The notes beneath the pieces are model-generated. The model saw only the letters and a list, made by a program, of their open reading frames with translations. It made no database searches and was not told where the DNA came from. Shown here one piece after another: positions 59,674 to 64,000 of a stretch of 64,000 bases of DNA (positions are counted from its first letter, which is position 1; every line of letters begins with the position of its first letter). The position numbers and the translations under genes are program-made. Source of the stretch: Macrocystis pyrifera (Eukaryota; Sar; Phaeophyceae; Laminariales; Laminariaceae); the NCBI GenBank assembly GCA_031763025.1, contig JASSKH010000002.1, forward strand, positions 14,687,468 to 14,751,467. The letters run 5' to 3'.

Positions 59674-60159
59674 TGTAGGGCAGGGCAAGGGTTGCCCCGC
59701 TGTTCCCTAGGGTTTTACCATATAACAAAAGCTTGGCCGGCGGTATGACAATTCTCTCGCGACGTCGATATTGCCACGTAGAATATTACTTGTTTGCAGA
59801 TGCTGCTGTTGCCGCTATTTCGAAGCAAACATATAAACAAAACGTCACAGTCGAGCATCGCGCAGATTGCAATGACCTCGACGTGTCGCGAACACACCCA
59901 CACCAAATAAAACGCTGCCGTGAAGTCAAAGATGACAAAAGGCATACAAGTAGACTTTTCGCCGATGATCGTTACGTACATGCACCCCGTAAACAACACT
60001 CTGTCGACCGAACAGTTAATATAGATGTAGCCGCGCAGAACTCGAAAGGCTGGACGCGCCGTGTAACATTTCTGCAAAATTCGTTCTAGCAAAAAGAGGG
60101 AAACAAGAAGGTAGGCAGTCCGAATCGAGAAGCAATATCACATCAAAAATCAAAACGTT

Positions 60160-61095
60160 TCAACACACATGTGAAGAACACGGGAGACGCTCAAGGCGGC
60201 GGTACGTCGGAGTCGAGTCGGCAAGGCACAGCTGCGCTCCCCACGTCGTAGTGGCCAGGACTCGGTAAGGCGGAGGCATGATGGGTCCTTGTCTAGTCGC
60301 CTCGATTATCTTCACGCGTTCTTGGCTTGGGCGCTCATGGTAGCTAGCACTACGGTATGATGTCGTTTGTGCCTGGGGAACAGGCAAGGTCATAGACTTT
60401 CGAAGGTAGACATACATATGCTGGAAACCATGATACCAGTCATAGTCGAAATCGTCGCAAGGTGTGGTACTCCCCCGGAGTATGCAATCGTACTTCAACC
60501 ACCGCCCTCTCGAACGCAACTGGGTCACGAAATGGTTCGGAAGTGAGTAGATGACAGCAACGAGGCAGTACTCAACGCCTATCATCAAAATGGGTGACGG
60601 TGCTGGCGGCTCTCCGGCGTCCTCGTAGATGTCTACACGTGCAGACGCGAAGAAAACACGATCTGGGGCGTTGTCCACACTCCGAGGAAGAATCGACCAT
60701 GTGGATGTGCTGATGTGCCGGGCGCACTCTCGTCGCAGGGGGGGCACGGAGCAGGTCCAGGAAATGGGAAGTCGGAGGCGGCTCGGGTAGGAACAAGGCA
60801 TTGACTGCATCATGGAGTGACTGGGGCGGTCCGTGCGGAATCAAGACTGGTGCGGGATCTCGCCATCGTGCACATTGGGATGCGGTTATCTCGATATGGC
60901 CATGGTCTTCGATATGGCAATCGGTAGTGTAGTGCCAGTTGGATCCGAGAGCCGTCCGAGTGTACATGATACGAGCATGCCGTTCCACGACGTCACCTGG
61001 CCACCCGCTGTTGGGGTGGAGTTGATCATCAGGTCGAAGGGTGATCGCTTCGTTTATGGAGCCTGGCGTTCCCATTACGGATCCTGCGCCCGGTA
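60160..61095 (-). pseudogene. USP-like cysteine peptidase, middle and C-terminal part, He copy 4
   Basis: The upstream segment (61095-60720) reads HIEITASQCARWRDP, PQSLHDAVNALF. The zinc region here is mutated: CPPC is altered by a deletion near 60728. The 217-aa ORF 60813-60160 then reads RVFFASARVDIYEDAGEPPA, IGVEYCLVAVIYSLPNHFVT and GRWLKYDCI (the His box), followed by DDFDYDWYHGFQHMYVYL. A length change around 60725 and the GGGG run split the frames. The part belonging to the same protein as the Cys box upstream is probably joined by splicing (donor GTAAGT at 61314-61309). Confidence 0.5.
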
Positions 61096-61314
61096 GGCTG
61101 CTACTACCAAGGATCTTGTCACGTGCTTGAGCCAAACAATCCTGCATTCCGCCAAAGAATGCGACGCATACCGAACGAAATGATACAATACGTTTAGAAG
61201 ACACATGCAACCACAACGTAGTATTTATGCATATATGGGTACTTGCGGGCGACGGTAAGTATTGGGGGGTATTATTACGACGAGATGTGGATAGCAGAAC
61301 AAGCAAGAACTTAC

Positions 61315-61530
61315 CAAGAGGGTGCGTTGGAGAGGCTTGCCGTCGGACATGCAGGCACGCACAGCCGCAAGAGTGGAGAAGAAGATGGCTCCAGCTGGTG
61401 TTGCCATGGTTGGGTTGGGGAGAGGGTGTCCTTCCCAAACAGCTATGGCGGAGGCGATGGCGGTGTTGAAGAAGCAATTGTTGTTCTCATTGGGCGGCAG
61501 AAAAGGTGAAGGGCGGATGGAGCCGGTGTC
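61315..61530 (-). CDS. USP-like peptidase, catalytic Cys-box exon (partial)
   Basis: The minus frame ending at a GTAAGT donor (61314-61309) reads PPNENNNCFFNTAIASAIAV then WEGHPLPNPTM ... LAAVRACMSDGKPLQRTLL. NNNCFFNTAIASAIA matches the Cys box of C19 peptidases (N-x-C-F-x-N). The Cys codon is at 61476-61474. The frame differs by one base from the end of the helicase ORF, which overlaps it, and a TAG closes it upstream near 61560. A frameshift between helicase and peptidase, or a short intron, is therefore implied. The His box lies about 1 kb downstream in the same strand. If real, the domain would cleave ubiquitin or a ubiquitin-like modifier. Confidence 0.5.
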
Positions 61531-62099
61531 TGTCCGTCGTTGGTGTGGGATGTATAACTAGCCGGAGGACTTGTCGTGGCCGGTGGGAATGAAGAGGGAT
61601 CATCCAAGAACAAGGCTAGTGTGGCCTTGTCGAGGCGTTCGAGGTAGTCGATCATAGCCGCTACATCGTCGTCCTGTGGATGGGTCAGATCGTCGAGAGT
61701 AACCGGCGACAGCAAGAAGAGCTTGCTGGCATCGGTCGCTCGGGACAGAGCGACGCAGACAGCCGCGCTGTCCATATAGCCGTCTACTGGCTTACGAATG
61801 TCGAGCACAAGTTTAGGGATGGTTTCGCCTTGTGCTCGATAGACTGAGGAAAGAATGCCAAGAGACAGAGGCACCTGCATTCTGTTGATGGTGAATTTCC
61901 GCTTGCCTTTACCAACGATGGAGAACTTCCTGCAAACCGGACAGCAGCCGATGACACCTCGAGGGAGCCCGTCCAGCTTTAGCCCAGCTCTGTCGGCGGC
62001 GTCGATGTTTGGAAGGCTTGAGCTATACCAGGTAGGTGGTACTTCATCTTCACATATTTTCAAGGCTTGAGCTACAGAAGATAGCTCATCTACACACAT
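61443..62099 (-). pseudogene. Pif1-family helicase, C-terminal fragment
   Basis: The 218-aa ORF contains LDGLPRGVIG (residues 42-51), INRMQVPLSLGILSSVYRAQ with GET (71-93), LVLDIRKPV (97-105) and AVCVALSRATDASKLFLL (113-130). The blocks SxxYxAQGET and VALSR are helicase motifs V and VI of the Pif1/RecD-like SF1B group, also the C-terminal part of Helitron RepHel proteins. Walker A and B and the N-terminal half are missing; upstream sequence is replaced by a minisatellite that appears to supply the first residues. The Pro/Ser-rich tail (150-218) leads into the USP-like segment in another frame. Confidence 0.65.
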
Positions 62100-62260
62100 T
62101 TTCCCAGGCTGAGCTATAGGAGCTACATGAGTTACAGTAGCTCATCTGCGCCCGAGATGAGCTATAGGAGCTACATGAGCTACACATGTTTCCCCCGGCT
62201 TGAGCTATAGGCGGTAGCTCATCTGCACATGTTTCGAAGCGTGAGCTATGCACAATATAT
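62012..62260. repeat. TGAGCTATAGGAGCTA minisatellite
   Basis: About six degenerate units of 40-60 bp, each with GGCTTGAGCTATAGG, TAGCTCATCTGCACA and TGTTTCCCC-like segments. TGAGCTA and TAGCTCA are inverted, so each unit can form a hairpin. The array overlaps the start of the truncated helicase ORF. Confidence 0.7.
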
Positions 62261-62844
62261 GAGCGAGCTCATAAGCTGTCGGGGGGGTGCAGAAAGTTGA
62301 GTATCGACCGATCGGTTGAACTCACAGCTGACGTACAGATCCGACCAACCAAACAGGGACACATTCGACACAAGGAAAAAAAAACTGCTGTGAATCAACA
62401 GCCAAACCCTCTGGTCAAGAGTCACGAGCGACAGCGATAGATACAACGGTAGGTCGGTCTACAGCAGTCTACACCATCTGCACATCTGCACCCACCTCTT
62501 TTTTGAAGGCTTCAACCTGGACTGCTGTGTTGTTATTGTTGGGCTTCTCGCTGCTCGTGCCGAGGAAGCTGCTCGAATCTAGCGCTTTAGACTAGACCAC
62601 AAAAAAAAAAAGGCTACTGCGAGCGATTTTGCTTTCTTTCGTATCTTGCTCAGTCGCGGTTCGTGGCCGCGTCAGTCTCAGCCTTGGCATGTGTTCGGTA
62701 CGTAAGATCGCCTGACTTGCTGACCGGAGTATCCAACGGTTTGTATGTTTGTATGGGGTTGGACGACGCGGGTACAAGGGCATAGTTACTTATCGTCCCC
62801 TGAGTTGATTTTTTAAACGTGACTCACGAGTTGCGTTTACCGCT
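62261..62844. other. He copy 4-specific middle segment, nothing recognised
   Basis: No partner in other He copies and no ORF above about 66 aa. It replaces the ~210-bp tandem array found in copies 1a, 2 and 3. Confidence 0.4.
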
Positions 62845-63851
62845 TGCCCGTTCCACCGGTCAAAAAGAAAAAAAACGAACAGCAGAGCTTCCCTCTTAGC
62901 CTTGTACGCCGCCCGCCCGTCTCGCGACCACCTCATCATCGATTGGGTCCGGATAAAGTTTTCCTCCCTCTCTGCCACAGTGAGCGTCGTCGCCCGCCTC
63001 GCGTCAAGCCCGGTGCTCACCGTGGCCCTTCTTCGCCACTTCGACAAAGTTGGTGCTCAAACTGCATTGAAGTCTCTTTGAAGTTTAGTTTGGTCGAAAA
63101 AATAAGCACCGCTTGAATACTATTTCGCATATCAAAACGACCCTTATATCTCGTATATGGTGCAAGCGGAACCTCACAAGGAGGCCAGACAGACACCATT
63201 TGTGCTTCCTGCTTGTCTCGAGACACACGCTACGCCTAGCCATGCAAACGGCGAAGGCGCTACTTGCAACATCCCCTCTGCCTGCTAGCACCCGCTGACA
63301 CCCGCGGCGGCGCCGGGCTCGCCCGCGGTACCGTGTTCTGACTACACGCACGCTCACGAAACGAAACAAAATGGCTTCAGGTTATGTAAGCAACGCTTGA
63401 CTCGTACGTGGTATGTTCGTATGAATATGTATGAGTACGAGAAGGCGCTTCTATTGACGCACGCAGTGTTTGTTCGAAAATATAAGCTGTACCGGGACAT
63501 TGTTTGTTTGCCAGAAAACGGTATACCTTGACAGAAAATATCATATGACTTGGGTTTGGTGTGCCCTGATCACCTCGTTGTACTTTCCGTACCGTAAACT
63601 GGCAAAAAATACGATGGTGTACCGTTTTTTGGATTTTTTGCAAGTGAGACGGACGGGTATGGATGTTTCGCCAAAAAACGGTATACCTTGACAGAAAAAA
63701 TACCATCTTACTTGGGTTGTGTGTACCTTGATGGCCTGGTCAGAGTTTTTCGTACCGTAAAATGGCAAAAAGCGCTGGTGTACCGTTTTTTAGTATTTTG
63801 TCCGTTAGGACAGGAAATTAATTTTGCTTCTAGATGGTAAACCCTAGGGAA

Positions 63852-64000
63852 TAGGACCAAACATTGTTAGTGAAAATATGGAAATATATAGGTTTTTGTG
63901 TATACCCCATGTCCTATTTACTATGGACCCCCGTAATGGAACACATTTTCACAGCAGTAGACTATACCAGATAGAATATAAGGTGAAACAGTATTTTTGC
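63852..64000. repeat. H module copy 3, right of He copy 4
   Basis: Continues the MITE palindrome (CCTATTTACTATGGACCCCC at about 63915-63934) and the first bases of the H module, to the window end (AAGGTGAAACAGTATTTTTG). A third H-G-E unit therefore begins here. Confidence 0.65.

Larger units (their letters stand above)
59674..63851 (-). mobile_element. He element copy 4, full length, with helicase and peptidase genes
   Basis: Hairpin at 59680-59700, inner inverted repeat TTCCCTAGGGTTTTACCAT at 59703-59721, and right end ATGGTAAACCCTAGGGAA at 63834-63851. These ends match with a single one-base length difference. It inserted into the palindromic MITE of H module copy 3, adding at most one T. 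In coding (minus) order it shows a 5' terminal region shared with other copies (63851-62845), unique sequence with a TGAGCTA minisatellite, a Pif1-type helicase end (62099-61443), a USP Cys-box segment (61530-61315), then the peptidase C-terminal half (61095-60160). No Rep nuclease domain is present, so this is an internally deleted relative of an autonomous element. Confidence 0.7.

Noticed and set aside
60572-61477. 301-aa minus ORF taken as one protein
   Set aside because: It joins several wrong frames: its N-terminal part is antisense to none but out of frame with the Cys box, and its C-terminal part is out of frame with the His box. The conserved motifs lie in the neighbouring frames.

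Overview
The window looks like a gene-poor, repeat-dense stretch of a eukaryotic nuclear genome. It has no bacterial-style operons, the few protein-like segments are broken or interrupted by GT-AG-like introns, and nearly all of the sequence belongs to repeat families present two to five times within the 64 kb. CTG/CAG and TAC triplet repeats are abundant. The host cannot be fixed from sequence alone. A protist or alga (for example a stramenopile) is only a guess.

The main content is a family of about 4.0-4.2 kb mobile elements, called He here. Copies are at 1-2284 (cut by the window edge), 2744-about 4275 (truncated), 15114-19321, 47199-54505 (split by another insertion) and 59674-63851. Each starts with TGTAG, a 9-bp-stem hairpin, then TTCCCTAGG(G/T)GTTTACCAT, and ends with the inverted copy of that last motif. 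Two copies have recognisable unoccupied sites in this window and show no target-site duplication. Asymmetric terminal inverted repeats, a terminal hairpin and duplication-free insertion fit a Helitron2/Helentron-like rolling-circle transposon whose coding strand is minus. The 59674-63851 copy encodes the C-terminal end of a Pif1-family helicase followed by a USP-like (C19) cysteine peptidase with Cys box, CxxC zinc motif and His box. The other copies keep degraded peptidase segments.

Region by region: 1-4.3 kb holds two He pieces separated by a GTATAC-rich minisatellite. 4.75-6.5 kb is an inverted copy of 36.8-38.2 kb. 7.5-8.4 kb is a hAT transposase fragment (minus). 8.9-13.1 kb is a tandem duplication of about 2.1 kb, with a possible tRNA-derived SINE in one unit and a palindromic MITE in the other. 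13.2-15.1 and 19.4-20.2 kb share a dispersed repeat and flank He copy 2. 20.8-23.8 kb carries two adjacent terminal-inverted-repeat units, one holding the start of a PIF/Harbinger-like transposase. 23.8-26.7 kb is mostly single-copy within the window and unrecognised. 26.7-28 kb is a tandem satellite rich in GTAACAC. 28-36.8 kb and 46.6-64 kb are made of a large H-G-E macro-repeat (about 5.7-6.3 kb per unit), into which He copies 3 and 4 inserted. He copy 3 then received a non-autonomous LTR retroelement with matching 270-bp LTRs and a 5-bp target duplication.

38.8-46.2 kb is a tandem duplication of a broken three-exon gene. It encodes a CxxC...HxxC zinc-finger region followed by the C-terminal half of an OTU-like cysteine peptidase. 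Its long second intron is filled with CTG triplet arrays. The two copies carry different frameshifts and stops, so the ancestral gene was intact and both copies decayed independently. No functional, intact host gene could be supported anywhere in the window.
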